Origin: Mesobacillus subterraneus
Lineage (GTDB): Bacteria; Bacillota; Bacilli; Bacillales; Cytobacillaceae
Length of the DNA stretch: 64,000 nt
Direction of reading: 5' to 3'
Assembly (NCBI RefSeq): GCF_020524355.2
Contig: NZ_CP129019.1
Location: forward strand, 1,612,001 to 1,676,000
The notes below the pieces were generated by a model, which saw only the letters and a program-made list of their open reading frames with translations, had not been told where the DNA came from and made no database searches. Position numbers and translations under genes: made by a program. Of the stretch, positions 25,076 through 37,033 are shown piece by piece. Position 1 is the stretch's first letter. The number at the start of each line of letters is the position of its first letter.

Positions 25076-25825
25076 ATGACTAATGACCATAAAGGTAAAC
25101 GTGGTTGCGTGAGTGTCAATAAGTCTGCGTCCAGGAACGAATGTGTGAACGTGCCAACTCCAGGTTTGGTACCGGCTGCTAACCTTCCTGTTACTCTTGC
25201 AGACATCACTGTAACAGACCATCTAGTTGCCGACATCCATTTTCCGGATCCAGTACTTGAAATCAAGGATATCAAAAAAAGGGTGAAAATCGTCCAGTGC
25301 AGATTGCTCTTAGGTCCTACTTCAAACCCTGATACAGGTATCCCGCTATTTATTAAAGGTTTCATCCGCAAAAATATCCAATATGCAACGCCTTGCCCGC
25401 ATGCTAAAAGCGATTGTGTTTCTTCAGAGATGCGCTCTTTGACTGTGGATGTGCCATTTGAGTGTGTAACGATTATCACAGATTTTTTGACTGATCCAGT
25501 ACTCCCAGTATCCAATACTCGTGAAGAATTTGACTTTTTCAGAGCACAGAGCCTGGGCCATGGTTATCCTGAAAAGGATCAGATGCTATCCAGCGACCTC
25601 TCACAATTTCACCAGGTAAGCACACAGTTCTACAATCAAATCCCATTCTGCGAACTAGTTTCCAGTAGCATTGTACAATGGGATGAAGCAATAGATCGTT
25701 ATCCTTTACCTAACAATGGACCATTCGAAGAAGGAACATTCCATAATATCGTGGAAAAAACTTTCTTGCAATTCCGAGTAAGAGTTTACCAAAATCAGCA
25801 AGTTGCCATCAATGGCAATGGATGA
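25076..25825 (+). CDS. Spore-surface SPOCS-like protein 1
   Basis: 249 aa, paralogue of the next gene. Core: VLEIKDIKKRVKIVQCRLLL, then PLFIKGFIRKNIQYATPC and a LTVDVPFECVTII strand, the layout of DUF3794/SPOCS-type domains found in spore morphogenetic and CsxC-like exosporium proteins. Cysteines are scattered through the N-terminal half. Start at ATG 25076 with AAAAGGAGG 6-7 nt upstream. The terminator after it makes it a single unit. A spore coat or exosporium role is inferred from the family and neighbours. Confidence 0.7.
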   Translation: MTNDHKGKRGCVSVNKSASRNECVNVPTPGLVPAANLPVTLADITVTDHLVADIHFPDPVLEIKDIKKRVKIVQCRLLLGPTSNPDTGIPLFIKGFIRKNIQYATPCPHAKSDCVSSEMRSLTVDVPFECVTIITDFLTDPVLPVSNTREEFDFFRAQSLGHGYPEKDQMLSSDLSQFHQVSTQFYNQIPFCELVSSSIVQWDEAIDRYPLPNNGPFEEGTFHNIVEKTFLQFRVRVYQNQQVAINGNG

Positions 25826-25878
25826 CGACAATAGCAATGGCTAACCCTCATGAATAAAAAGGGTTATTAAGATGCAAC

Positions 25879-25917
25879 AAAATGGCGATGGCAGCTGTCA
25901 TCGCCATTTTTTATTTT
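25879..25917 (+). terminator. Intrinsic terminator
   Basis: Perfect 11-bp stem AAATGGCGATG / CATCGCCATTT with T-run. The rest of the 25826-26150 gap holds only AT-rich DNA and the sigma-K promoter below. Confidence 0.92.
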
Positions 25918-26083
25918 GTATTATACATATTCAAGACAATATCTCATCGCTATAAGAATAGAAGCAAAAAAAGTGTCAAAAAAATTTTTGTTTAGGTATT
26001 CGGCCAGTACATTACAAATAAATAAAGGGTTTATACCGGGTATCTGCCTTGATTTTTCCTGAAGCATAGGGGCATACGCCTAG

Positions 26084-26110
26084 ACCCAAAAAGTATAAGA
26101 GCATAGGATA
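26084..26110 (+). promoter_or_regulatory. Sigma-K-type sporulation promoter
   Basis: AC, exactly 16 nt, then CATAGGATA: a full match to the mother-cell sigma-K pattern AC-N16-CATANNNTA, 41 nt upstream of the second SPOCS-like gene. It supports late mother-cell expression of this coat gene. Confidence 0.65.
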
Positions 26111-26150
26111 GAACATCTTCACTCTAAGGAGTTCTAAGGAGGAGCCATGT

Positions 26151-26930
26151 ATGTTTGAACTAGATAAAAATAAAAAACCTGATTATGAGTGTAAGCCTTC
26201 AAAAGACCATTTTGAATGCACACCAAAGCATCATCACCCACACGTAAGTCTTGGAAAGGTCGTTACTAAAGTTCCTGTCGTCCTTGCAGAATTGACGCTG
26301 CACGTAAATCTGGATACGTTGATTAATTTTCCCGAACCTGTGCTTGAGATCAAAGATATTAAAAAGAGAATAAAATTGACTCAATGCAGACTGCTATTGC
26401 CAACGAATAAATTATTTATCAAAGGATTTGTAAGGAAGAACATCCAATACGCAAGCCCGAGTCAGGAAATTGAAGCTTCTTCATCCTCATCAGTAGCTTC
26501 TGACCTGCATTCCTATACTGTTGATATTCCGTTCCAGGTAGTAACAGAGGTAAAGCACTTCCTTTCTCATCCTGTCATGCCGCAAGTGAACAACCGGAAG
26601 GAATTTGATTTCTTCGTCTCTAAACCTTTGCCAACTGGATTCCCGGAAAAAGATGAATTGCTGACAAGTGACTTGAGCCAATTCCACCAGGAAAGCTCTC
26701 AACATTATAATGAATTGCCTTTCTGTGAATTAGTATCAAGTCAAATCATCGAATGGGATGAAGCGATTGATCGTCAGCCGCTTCCAACATCTCATCCGAT
26801 CGATGAAGGATACTTCCAGACAATCGAAGAGAAAATGGTTATAGATTTTACTGTTCGAGTTCTTCAAAACCAACAAATCCGCGTTTCTTCAGCAACAAAT
26901 GATCCAGATTGCTATGATGAATCAGAATAA
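26151..26930 (+). CDS. Spore-surface SPOCS-like protein 2
   Basis: 259 aa. N-terminus rich in His, Lys and Cys (KPSKDHFECTPKHHHPHVS). The core repeats the pattern of its paralogue: VLEIKDIKKRIKLTQCRLLL, KLFIKGFVRKNIQYAS, YTVDIPFQVVTEV, then FHQESSQHYNELPFCELVSS. A serine run (SSSSSVAS) interrupts the middle. AAGGAGG lies 7 nt before the ATG; the ATG 4 nt earlier is out of frame and stops at once. Driven by a sigma-K-type promoter. Coat/exosporium localisation inferred. Confidence 0.72.
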   Translation: MFELDKNKKPDYECKPSKDHFECTPKHHHPHVSLGKVVTKVPVVLAELTLHVNLDTLINFPEPVLEIKDIKKRIKLTQCRLLLPTNKLFIKGFVRKNIQYASPSQEIEASSSSSVASDLHSYTVDIPFQVVTEVKHFLSHPVMPQVNNRKEFDFFVSKPLPTGFPEKDELLTSDLSQFHQESSQHYNELPFCELVSSQIIEWDEAIDRQPLPTSHPIDEGYFQTIEEKMVIDFTVRVLQNQQIRVSSATNDPDCYDESE

Positions 26931-26944
26931 ATAACAGGTTAAGG

Positions 26945-26990
26945 CGGGGTATTATACTAGGCACCATTAGTATATGCCCCTTTATGTTTT
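26945..26990 (+). terminator. Probable intrinsic terminator
   Basis: Stem GGGG..TATACTA / TAGTATA..CCCC with a small internal bulge, then TTTATGTTTT. Confidence 0.6.
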
Positions 26991-27050
26991 GACCTCACTG
27001 GAAAGGAGGGCAGGGATAGGTTGCACTAAAAGCAGACCCTTCCATTAAAG

Positions 27051-28190
27051 ATGGAAAACAGAAATAGAACGTTTCACGAGATGAATTTGTTCCAGGGAAA
27101 TTGGCGAAATCATTCATTGGGTCATAATGAATCAGAGGCCGACTCAGAAATGGATCAAGTATTTGATGAAATCGCGAAGGTTCGAGCCAATGATTTCAAT
27201 GAAACTGGATTCAAACCTAAGAGAAACAGTTCAGGGAAGCCATTGATTCTAGCTCCACCTGTTATTAAAAGTTTCGAAGAAAAACCTCCATCTTCAAGAA
27301 AAAAATTTACAATAGAACAATCCGAGGAAGAATCAAGTGACTTATTAGAGATTGTTGGCGGAAGCGAGGATTATTTAAAGGAGGAAATGCAGGAAGAATA
27401 CGAGGAATCCTCTAGTGAGATAATAGTTGATGAATCCAGCAATCTTTCAGAGGAAGATCCAGATCAGTTATTAGCTTTAGATGAATCTCCTGAAGAACCT
27501 TTTTTCTATGAAGACCATGATGAATCAGCTGAATATCAATATGAATCAGCTGAATATCAATATGAATCTGATGATCATCAATATGAATCAGCTGAATCGC
27601 CCTCGGAACCTATGGGTTTAGCAAAAGCTGCATATAGTGGAAAGAAATCAAAGACTGAAATGACGAAAGTGAGGCTGCCGTTACACCTGGCAGATGTTGA
27701 GCTTGAAATTGACATTTTTGACACATTCACACTTGCGAAGCCAATTTCAGCTGTGTCCAATGTAGAGTGTTCACTTCACTCAATTGATGCGGAGGTATTG
27801 CTGCCTTCAGCCAGCTTATTCACTAAAGGTACACTTCTGTTGAATATTGATTATGCATGTACTGATAAATCAGGGACCATGCACTCTCTTATGATTCACA
27901 TCCCATGGAAAAAGATCATTCCGGTAAAATGGATCCATCAGCCCGAGTTATCATCCAAGAATAGCAAGGAATATTTATTTACCTCCACTTTTGGTATGGA
28001 AGAAGGGTATACCCGTGAGTATCGTGAAAGTTTAGTAGAAAAAGTGGAATTTAGCCTGTCAGGTTTACATTGTATATGGAATGAACAATTCATACTGAAC
28101 GACAGAGTCATGATCCAGGGTACGGCTCGGATGCAAATTGATCTCTATCAAAAACAATGCCTTGACTTACAAAAGCTGATTTCACTATAA
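27051..28190 (+). CDS. Acidic-repeat protein with C-terminal SPOCS-like domain
   Basis: 379 aa in two parts. Residues 1-200 are very acidic and low complexity with 7-residue repeats (ESAEYQY). Residues 200-379 resemble the SPOCS-like core of the two upstream genes: VRLPLHLADVELEIDIFDTF, then SLFTKGTLLLNIDYAC and LMIHIPWKKIIPVKW. Looks like a spore-surface scaffold or linker protein. The start has only a weak ribosome site (TTAAAG); the better AAAGGAGG further upstream has no usable start. Function inferred from composition and cluster. Confidence 0.68.
   Translation: MENRNRTFHEMNLFQGNWRNHSLGHNESEADSEMDQVFDEIAKVRANDFNETGFKPKRNSSGKPLILAPPVIKSFEEKPPSSRKKFTIEQSEEESSDLLEIVGGSEDYLKEEMQEEYEESSSEIIVDESSNLSEEDPDQLLALDESPEEPFFYEDHDESAEYQYESAEYQYESDDHQYESAESPSEPMGLAKAAYSGKKSKTEMTKVRLPLHLADVELEIDIFDTFTLAKPISAVSNVECSLHSIDAEVLLPSASLFTKGTLLLNIDYACTDKSGTMHSLMIHIPWKKIIPVKWIHQPELSSKNSKEYLFTSTFGMEEGYTREYRESLVEKVEFSLSGLHCIWNEQFILNDRVMIQGTARMQIDLYQKQCLDLQKLISL
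27522..27605 (+). repeat. 21-bp in-frame tandem repeat (four copies, decaying)
   Basis: GAATCAGCTGAATATCAATA-T is repeated exactly twice (27522, 27543), then less well at 27564 and 27585. It encodes a 7-residue ESAEYQY unit, so copy number can change without frameshift. Confidence 0.85.
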
Positions 28191-28195
28191 AGGAA

Positions 28196-28233
28196 AAAAG
28201 GGTGCCTCAGGTGAGACACCCTTGATTGCATGT
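28196..28233 (-). terminator. Terminator of the convergent coat genes
   Basis: AAGGGTG / CACCCTT stem. The minus strand continues with TTTTTTCCTTT, so it mainly serves the minus-strand gene. Confidence 0.75.
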
Positions 28234-29045
28234 TAACTTTCATGCCTCTTCATTAGTTCTTTCATCCTGTCTTTCATGCTCTTTGGCTGTTGGTCCATCT
28301 TGTAGCCTGTGTCGCAGGCAGAAGAGGATTCTTCTTCTTTGCCGCCATAGCAGTATCCTAGGTTAACCTGCTGCTTCTGAAGCAATTTGAAGAATAAGCC
28401 AACTTCCATCTTTTCTGTAATGCGGCTGAATCGACCCCAGTTGTCAAAATCCTTGTAAAGATCAAGGTCGTTGACAAAAGATGCAAGCAATTTGCAGTCA
28501 ATCGGCTCATTATAGTACTCATACGTATACGCACCAGAAGTACAGTTATCAGCACCATGGACTTTCTTGTCAATGAATCTTCTTTCGTACACGGTGTTCT
28601 TTTGGCTTAAGTGTTCGTAATCAGGGTAATTGTAGACTTTTATAGCCTGGCTACAAGTAAATGGTACATCGACGCTGTAGTCCTTCAATACTCCGCTGCA
28701 TTGCTCTACATATTGGATATTCTTGTGGACAACTCCAGTTATATAGAGTTTAACCTTGTCATAGTCCATTGCTGAACGGATTGCCTTACATTGCGTAAGA
28801 GATACATTCCTGCGCATATGCTTGATCTCGCGTGCTGCTGTAGGGAGGTAAATGTCACTTTCTACTTCTACTTGCAGCTCAACTTCAGCTAGTGCGACAT
28901 CAATGTCAGCGACTGGATACTGAAGATGATTGCCATAAGGATAGTAAGAATCATTATCGCAATCAACCCGAAGCGTTTTAGCTTCATCACATGAAAGCTG
29001 TGGTGGGCAGCCATGGTTTGAATTGCAACCTGTATTTCTCTTCAT
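28233..29045 (-). CDS. Spore-surface protein, SPOCS-like, Cys-rich
   Basis: 270 aa, a distant relative of the plus-strand SPOCS-like genes. Same order of elements: VEVESDIYLPTAAREIKHMR, RRNVSLTQCKAI, KLYITGVVHKNIQYVEQC, KDYSVDVPFTCSQAI. Cys and Tyr rich, with a charged C-terminal helix (KSMKDRMKELMKRH). Start at ATG 29045 after AAGGAGGAG at about 10 nt; the longer ATG at 29075 lies upstream of it. Convergent with the acidic-repeat gene. Coat/exosporium assignment by similarity within this cluster. Confidence 0.68.
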   Translation of the reverse strand: MKRNTGCNSNHGCPPQLSCDEAKTLRVDCDNDSYYPYGNHLQYPVADIDVALAEVELQVEVESDIYLPTAAREIKHMRRNVSLTQCKAIRSAMDYDKVKLYITGVVHKNIQYVEQCSGVLKDYSVDVPFTCSQAIKVYNYPDYEHLSQKNTVYERRFIDKKVHGADNCTSGAYTYEYYNEPIDCKLLASFVNDLDLYKDFDNWGRFSRITEKMEVGLFFKLLQKQQVNLGYCYGGKEEESSSACDTGYKMDQQPKSMKDRMKELMKRHES

Positions 29046-29235
29046 ATCTTTCACTCCTCCTTTTTTTTTAATCAAAAGCAGTAAGAAACAATATAAGTCT
29101 GCTTCTTTCTTTTGACTTACTATTTTATATGCCAGTACACCTGTAAATGAATAGACGAATGATAGAGGGCAATCACATATTTTTGAATGTAAGGGTATTT
29201 CTTAATAGGATTCAGGACAAGTGCGGATTAATAGA

Positions 29236-29265
29236 CCATAAAGGAACCCCACATTGAGTGGGGTT
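29236..29265 (-). terminator. Probable terminator of the CotY/Z-like gene
   Basis: AACCCCA / TGTGGGGTT stem; only a short pyrimidine tail follows (CCTTTAT), so termination may be partial. Confidence 0.5.
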
Positions 29266-29288
29266 GGCTTTAGCATGCATTTTGGGAA

Positions 29289-29978
29289 TTAGCGTCCAGA
29301 ACATAATATCTTCAGAGGATCCATCTTCTTTGCTTTTACCGGAGGAAAGCAGGTGATTCCTACAAAATCTTTTAAGTCGACTTCAAAACAAGCTCCTGTT
29401 CTGACGAACCCTTCGATTCCATGGTGTTTACTTTCACATCTTTCTGGACAGAGCAACTCAAGAATCGCACAGCATTTGGATCCCTTCGTAAAATCAACAA
29501 CCCGGAAAAATGTCGACTTGATATCATAGAAGCAGTCATTGATTTTAACTACGCCTGTACCCACGAAGGTCTCGCAATCACCTTTGCTGCATCCGCACAA
29601 TAATTTGAACGGGATTGTATCGTAGTTCGACTGTTTGCATTGATTTAGAAGCTCTCTGATTGATCTTTCACAGCTGACATCACACCCATGATTCTTTTCT
29701 TTTACCTTGTGCTGCGCTTCATTTATATCCCTGACTTTTTTGCATACGCAAGGATGGGAATGTTTTTCATAATGATGGCTTTTTTTGCAGCCACAATCGT
29801 CAGAATCATCGTCCCAATCAATATGCTTATCTTTGACCCTGTGCTTCTTCCAATCCTCGTGATCATTCCAATCCCTGTGATCGTCAAGTTTTTTATGCTT
29901 ATCATGGTGATGGGACTTTTCCTTCTTATGGCTATAATCATCATCAGGTCGATGATTATCTTTGTAATAGTAATTCAT
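29289..29978 (-). CDS. CotY/CotZ-family spore coat protein with His-rich N-terminus
   Basis: 229 aa. The first ~90 residues are His/Lys/Asp rich (KKEKSHHHDKHKK). The rest is a Cys-rich CotY/CotZ domain: CERSIRELLNQCKQ, YDTIPFKLLCGCSKG, FFRVVDFTKGSKCCAILEL, then FVRTGACFEVDLKDFVGITC. CotY/CotZ proteins crosslink through cysteines in the outer coat or exosporium basal layer. The extension could bind metal. AAAGGAGAGG precedes the ATG. A near-match sigma-K promoter (CATATCCTG with AC 17 nt before it) lies upstream on the minus strand. Confidence 0.85.
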   Translation of the reverse strand: MNYYYKDNHRPDDDYSHKKEKSHHHDKHKKLDDHRDWNDHEDWKKHRVKDKHIDWDDDSDDCGCKKSHHYEKHSHPCVCKKVRDINEAQHKVKEKNHGCDVSCERSIRELLNQCKQSNYDTIPFKLLCGCSKGDCETFVGTGVVKINDCFYDIKSTFFRVVDFTKGSKCCAILELLCPERCESKHHGIEGFVRTGACFEVDLKDFVGITCFPPVKAKKMDPLKILCSGR

Positions 29979-30172
29979 TAAACTCGCCTCTCCTTTCTTA
30001 TAGAGTGGTGTTGTATTAACAGGATATGGGGAAAAGCAGTGGTTTGTATGGGGATGTGACTATACAGACGAAATTCTTCATAAGTTTTTGGGAAAACTAA
30101 TCAAGAATATTTGCTATTTGCCTGTTTAACATTCAATATAAAAAGCAGCAAAATGAATTTGGAGGACATGAA

Positions 30173-30754
30173 ATGCTGAAAAAACAGATGGAGAAGTATA
30201 TAGCTTCGCAAAAGGGTATCGTTCAATTACATAAGGAAGAAAAAGAATATGCAGAACGCCAGGGATTACTGAATGGTGTCCAGGTAAAACAAACAGAGCC
30301 TGGTGTCCGTTTCAAGGATGCTTATATTGAAAGAGGCAATAAAGAGACCGACGAGTTCCTCGGGGAAGAAGCCTTCGAATTCCTTAGTCAGCCAATTGGT
30401 TATTTTAAAGAGCGGAATAATGAATTCATGTATTTGGAATCCAAGTGGTTTGAACTGATCGGAGCAGATGCCGTCAGTTTTGAAAAAGATGATGTGTTCG
30501 GTACATATGATGTGATGCTCGGACTTAAGTTTCAGAAGAAGTATGACGCTGACATCAGGAGTTTCCTCGAAGAAAACCTGAAAGGTGAGGGGTCCAGATT
30601 TGACTTGATGTTCGATGCAAATGAAGGAGTATGGAGCCTGAATTTTGCATTGAATGGATTTGATGGCTACAAGGAGGATTTATCCATCGAAGAGGCTTAT
30701 CATCTGATCTATGGATTTCTTTTTGGTCTCGTAGAGTCTATAGAAAATAGATAA
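30173..30754 (+). CDS. Hypothetical cytosolic protein (193 aa)
   Basis: Soluble acidic protein with an N-terminal charged helix (MLKKQMEKYIASQKGIV, then KEEKEYAERQGLL) and a mixed alpha/beta C-terminal part (YDVMLGLKFQKKYDADIRSF). Homologues in Bacillus are sometimes labelled branched-chain aminotransferase, but I see no PLP or transferase motif, so I do not use that name. ATG at 30173 with GGAGG upstream; an ATG 5 nt earlier is out of frame. Own terminator follows. Confidence 0.7.
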   Translation: MLKKQMEKYIASQKGIVQLHKEEKEYAERQGLLNGVQVKQTEPGVRFKDAYIERGNKETDEFLGEEAFEFLSQPIGYFKERNNEFMYLESKWFELIGADAVSFEKDDVFGTYDVMLGLKFQKKYDADIRSFLEENLKGEGSRFDLMFDANEGVWSLNFALNGFDGYKEDLSIEEAYHLIYGFLFGLVESIENR

Positions 30755-30756
30755 CT

Positions 30757-30783
30757 AAAAAGCGCCTGTTTGGCGCTTTTTTC
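30757..30783 (+). terminator. Intrinsic terminator
   Basis: AAAAGCGCC / GGCGCTTTT stem with a 5-nt loop and T-run. Confidence 0.9.
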
Positions 30784-30840
30784 AATGCTTTAGCAAGGTA
30801 TCATACTACTATGTTAGAATACTAAAATTTACCATATGTG

Positions 30841-30869
30841 TTGACATTGGCATGAAGGAAACATAAAAT
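30841..30869 (+). promoter_or_regulatory. Sigma-A promoter of the hut operon
   Basis: Near-consensus TTGACA, 17-nt spacer, TAAAAT, 50 nt upstream of hutP. Confidence 0.85.
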
Positions 30870-30918
30870 TAGTATAAGTTATTAGTCAATAGTTAAAATT
30901 CAGAAAACGGGGTTCATC

Positions 30919-31353
30919 ATGAGCAAAATTGCGATTGGGAAAACAGCGGTCCTGCTGGCATCTTTTACAGAGGAAGAAATGACTTTTTTTCAGGATACGT
31001 TAAAAGATGTAAGCTATTGCCTTGGCAAAGTAGGATCGATGAATATGCAAAAAGTTATATCTGCAGTGGAAACCGCTGCCAAGCGCCATGGTCTCATACA
31101 ACCAAATTTATACCGTGAAACCCATGCACTTTACCATGCGATCATGGAAGGCATGGAGGGGGTCACGCGAGGGCATCTTTCCATTGGTGAAATGAGCCGC
31201 ACTGTAGGACTTCGCTTTGCTGTTGTCCGTGGAACACCTTATACAGATGAGGATGAAGGAGAATGGATCGCTGTCGCTTTTTATGGAACGATTGGCGCAC
31301 CTGTAAAAGGGTCTGAACACGAAACGGTTGGTTTAGGAATTAATCACATATAA
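30919..31353 (+). CDS. hutP: HutP, hut operon RNA-binding antiterminator
   Basis: Binds L-histidine and Mg2+, then NAG repeats in the hut leader RNA, to prevent termination before hutH. 144 aa, as in B. subtilis. Conserved blocks are visible: [19 protein letters not shown] near the C-terminus, with the metal/histidine-binding His residues, and [15 protein letters not shown] before it. It lies immediately before the attenuator that it should control. Confidence 0.96.
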   Translation: MSKIAIGKTAVLLASFTEEEMTFFQDTLKDVSYCLGKVGSMNMQKVISAVETAAKRHGLIQPNLYRETHALYHAIMEGMEGVTRGHLSIGEMSRTVGLRFAVVRGTPYTDEDEGEWIAVAFYGTIGAPVKGSEHETVGLGINHI

Positions 31354-31369
31354 AGTTGCATTGCCTATA

Positions 31370-31433
31370 GTCCACTAGTCAGTAGGAGGCGATGATGGTT
31401 TAAATATGCCATTGTCGTCTCCTTTTTATTTTA
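31370..31433 (+). promoter_or_regulatory. HutP-controlled attenuator of hutH
   Basis: A long stem GGAGGCGATGATGG / CCATTGTCGTCTCC (31385-31422) with TTTTTATTTTA forms an intrinsic terminator between hutP and hutH. Several TAG triplets (31370, 31378, 31385 area: TAGTCCACTAGTCAGTAG) overlap its 5' arm and are the likely HutP NAG sites. Binding would open the hairpin. Confidence 0.85.
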
Positions 31434-31453
31434 TCTCATCAGGAGGTTAGAGA

Positions 31454-32974
31454 ATGATTGTTTTAACAGGAGAAACGTTAACTTTGGAGCAAATCAGACA
31501 GATTTGCTATTATGACGAACCAGTTGTTATCAGTCAAGATAGTATGAAGAAGGTAGTTGAAAGCAGGGAAGCAGTAGAGAAAATCGTAGCCGACAAGCGT
31601 ACGATTTACGGAATCAATACAGGATTCGGCAAATTCAGTGATGTCATTATCAATGAACAGGATGTCAATGCATTGCAGTTAAACCTGATCAGGTCACATG
31701 CATGCGGTGTGGGAGAACCATTTCCAGAGGTCGTTTCACGTGCGATGGTCTTACTTAGACTTAATGCGTTGATTAAAGGGTTTTCAGGGATCAGGCCGGT
31801 CATCGCTGAAAGGCTGAAGGAATTGCTCAACCTGCAGATCCACCCGGTTGTTCCGCAGCAAGGATCACTTGGCGCTTCCGGTGATTTAGCGCCACTATCG
31901 CATTTGGCACTAGTACTGTTAGGTGAGGGAAAAGTGTTCTATGAGGGAAGGGTTTGTGCAACAGAAGAGGCATATAAGAAAGAAGGTCTTGAACCAATTG
32001 TATTACAGGCAAAAGAAGACCTTGCCCTGATTAATGGAACCCAGGCAATGACAGCGATGGGTGTTGTCAACTGGATTGAAGCAAATGATCTTGCAAATCA
32101 ATCAGAATGGATTGCCGCCCTTACAATGGAAGGTCTTGAAGGTGTCATTGACGCATTCCATCCAGCGATTCACGAGGCACGCGGGTATCAGCAGCAAATG
32201 GATGTAGCGGAACGTATGAGAAATTTACTGGCTGGCAGTAAATTGACGACTCGACAGGGTGAAAAAAGGGTTCAGGACGCTTATTCATTAAGATGTATTC
32301 CTCAGGTGCATGGTGCTTCGTGGCAGGCGCTCGATTATGTAAAAGAAAAGCTAGAGATTGAAATGAATGCAGCAACGGATAATCCGCTTATTTTTGACGG
32401 AGGCGAAACTGTCATTTCAGGTGGTAACTTCCACGGTCAGCCGATTGCTATCGCGATGGATTTTATGAAAATCGCTGTTGCTGAATTTGCCAGTATCTCA
32501 GAAAGAAGGATTGAAAGACTAGTGAACCCGCAATTAAATGACCTGCCCCCGTTCTTAAGTCCGCAACCGGGGCTTCAGTCTGGAGCGATGATCATGCAAT
32601 ACAGTGCTGCTTCACTCGTTTCTGAAAATAAAACTCTTGCTCATCCTGCAAGCGTGGATTCCATCCCGTCTTCGGCCAATCAGGAGGACCATGTGAGCAT
32701 GGGAACGATTGCTGCCCGTCATGCACACAGTATCATCCAAAACGTCAGACGTGTACTGGCAATTGAATGCATCTGTGCCCTTCAGGCAGTCCAATATCGT
32801 GGTATTGATAAAATGTCACCTAAAACAAGGAGTTTCTATGAGGAAGCAAGAAAAACAGTTCCATCCATTACTGAGGATCGTATTTTCTCCGAAGATATCG
32901 AGAGACTTGCAGAATGGCTAAAAAAAAATAAATGGCAGTGGACAGCTATAAAAATACAGGAGAGCTTGGTTTAA
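31454..32974 (+). CDS. hutH: Histidine ammonia-lyase
   Basis: First step of histidine breakdown: histidine to urocanate and ammonia. 506 aa. The Ala-Ser-Gly triad that self-cyclises to the MIO cofactor is in [29 protein letters not shown] near the N-terminus and [12 protein letters not shown] in the second half are conserved active-site blocks. AGGAGG lies 8 nt before the ATG. First enzyme gene of hutH-hutU-hutI-hutG after the attenuator. Confidence 0.98.
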   Translation: MIVLTGETLTLEQIRQICYYDEPVVISQDSMKKVVESREAVEKIVADKRTIYGINTGFGKFSDVIINEQDVNALQLNLIRSHACGVGEPFPEVVSRAMVLLRLNALIKGFSGIRPVIAERLKELLNLQIHPVVPQQGSLGASGDLAPLSHLALVLLGEGKVFYEGRVCATEEAYKKEGLEPIVLQAKEDLALINGTQAMTAMGVVNWIEANDLANQSEWIAALTMEGLEGVIDAFHPAIHEARGYQQQMDVAERMRNLLAGSKLTTRQGEKRVQDAYSLRCIPQVHGASWQALDYVKEKLEIEMNAATDNPLIFDGGETVISGGNFHGQPIAIAMDFMKIAVAEFASISERRIERLVNPQLNDLPPFLSPQPGLQSGAMIMQYSAASLVSENKTLAHPASVDSIPSSANQEDHVSMGTIAARHAHSIIQNVRRVLAIECICALQAVQYRGIDKMSPKTRSFYEEARKTVPSITEDRIFSEDIERLAEWLKKNKWQWTAIKIQESLV

Positions 32975-33008
32975 AAAAACTTAAAAATTATTGAGGAGTG
33001 TGGAAACA

Positions 33009-34670
33009 ATGGCTATCGATGCAAAGCGAAATATTAAAGCGAAAAAGGGACTTGAACTGGAATGTAAAGGCTGGGAGCAAGAAGCTGCTTTAAGAATGCT
33101 CTATAACAATCTTGATCCAGAGGTCGCTGAAAAGCCGGAAGATCTAGTTGTATACGGCGGGATTGGCAAAGCGGCAAGAAACTGGGAGGCATTCGACGCA
33201 ATTGTTGATACGCTGCGCAGGCTGGAAAATGATGAGACGATGCTCGTTCAGTCCGGCAAACCTGTGGCTGTATTCAAAACGCACGACGCTGCACCAAGAG
33301 TGTTAATATCAAACTCTGTTTTAGTTCCTAAATGGGCAAATTGGGACCATTTTCACGAACTCGATAAAAAAGGCTTGATGATGTACGGGCAAATGACTGC
33401 GGGGAGCTGGATTTATATTGGTTCCCAGGGAATCTTGCAGGGAACATATGAAACATTTGCCGAGGTTGCGAGACAGCACTTTGGAGGCACATTGAAAAAT
33501 ACGATTACGTTGACAGCTGGTCTGGGGGGCATGGGTGGAGCGCAGCCTCTAGCGGTCACGATGAACGATGGGGTGTGTATCGCCGTTGAGGTCGATCCAG
33601 AACGGATCAAAAAGCGAATTGATACCCGTTATTGCGACCGGATGACACATTCAATCGATGAAGCCATTGAGTGGGCAAAGGAAGCCAAGCATAATGGAGA
33701 AGCCCTTTCAATCGGTCTGGTCGGAAACGCAGCTGAAATCCATTTTGAATTATTGTCCAGAAATTTCAAAGTCGATATTGTAACGGACCAGACATCTGCT
33801 CATGATCCGTTAAATGGATATATCCCTGTTGGTCTAACGTTAGAAGAAGCAGCTAAACTCCGCGAGGAGAATCCTCAGGAATATGTAAATCAATCATCTT
33901 TATCTATGGCTAAACATGTCGCTTCCATGCTCGAATTCCAGCGAAGAGGCACAGTCACTTTTGATTACGGCAATAACATCCGTCAGGTTGCCAAAGATCA
34001 TGGAGAGGAGAATGCTTTTGACTTTCCTGGTTTTGTTCCAGCATATATCAGGCCGCTGTTCTGTGAAGGAAAAGGGCCATTCCGCTGGGCAGCTTTATCA
34101 GGAAATCCTGCCGATATCCACAGGACAGATGAGCTGATCAAGGAGCTATTTCCGGAAAATCAAGCCCTTCAGCGCTGGATTGACATGGACCAGGAAAAAG
34201 TGGAATTCCAGGGTCTGCCCTCACGGATTTGCTGGCTAGGCTATGGTGAGCGAGTGAAGATGGGATTGGCAATCAATGAACTCGTTAGAACCGGTGAATT
34301 GAAAGCGCCGATTGTAATAGGACGCGACCATTTAGACAGCGGATCGGTTGCTTCTCCGAATCGGGAAACAGAAGCAATGAAAGACGGCAGCGATGCAGTC
34401 GGCGACTGGGCAATTCTCAATGCATTAGTCAATGTCGCAGCTGGGGGTTCCTGGATCTCTGTCCATCACGGAGGCGGAGTTGGTATGGGATATTCCCTTC
34501 ACGCAGGGATGGTCGTAGTAGCAGATGGCACAGACCTTGCTGAAGAAAGACTAAGAAGGGTATTGACTACAGACCCAGGAATGGGAGTAGCCCGCCACGC
34601 AGATGCAGGATATGATATTGCCATTGAAACAGCCAAAGAAAAAGGCGTCGACATCCCGATGCTCCCTTAA
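33009..34670 (+). CDS. hutU: Urocanate hydratase
   Basis: Converts urocanate to imidazolone propionate using tightly bound NAD+. 553 aa, normal length. Family blocks: [34 protein letters not shown], the NAD-binding glycine run [14 protein letters not shown], and the Cys-containing region [16 protein letters not shown]. Start at ATG 33009 with GAGGAG upstream; the frame can be extended to TTG 32991 but that contains the ribosome site. 34 nt after hutH. Confidence 0.98.
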   Translation: MAIDAKRNIKAKKGLELECKGWEQEAALRMLYNNLDPEVAEKPEDLVVYGGIGKAARNWEAFDAIVDTLRRLENDETMLVQSGKPVAVFKTHDAAPRVLISNSVLVPKWANWDHFHELDKKGLMMYGQMTAGSWIYIGSQGILQGTYETFAEVARQHFGGTLKNTITLTAGLGGMGGAQPLAVTMNDGVCIAVEVDPERIKKRIDTRYCDRMTHSIDEAIEWAKEAKHNGEALSIGLVGNAAEIHFELLSRNFKVDIVTDQTSAHDPLNGYIPVGLTLEEAAKLREENPQEYVNQSSLSMAKHVASMLEFQRRGTVTFDYGNNIRQVAKDHGEENAFDFPGFVPAYIRPLFCEGKGPFRWAALSGNPADIHRTDELIKELFPENQALQRWIDMDQEKVEFQGLPSRICWLGYGERVKMGLAINELVRTGELKAPIVIGRDHLDSGSVASPNRETEAMKDGSDAVGDWAILNALVNVAAGGSWISVHHGGGVGMGYSLHAGMVVVADGTDLAEERLRRVLTTDPGMGVARHADAGYDIAIETAKEKGVDIPMLP

Positions 34671-34737
34671 AGGGTAAGAGACTGTATTTGGAATGATATA
34701 AATAAACATAGCTCGTTTTATACAGCTTAAACTATAG

Positions 34738-36962
<2,225 letters not shown>

Positions 36963-36974
36963 CAGAGAAATTGA

Positions 36975-37013
36975 TTAGCCTGCCGACAATTTTGTCTGCA
37001 GGCTAACATTTTT
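36975..37013 (+). terminator. Terminator of the hut operon
   Basis: TTAGCCTGC / GCAGGCTAA perfect 9-bp stem with inner ACAA/TTGT pairing, then CATTTTT. Confidence 0.8.
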
Positions 37014-37033
37014 CAGGTTACTTCGCTTTAATT

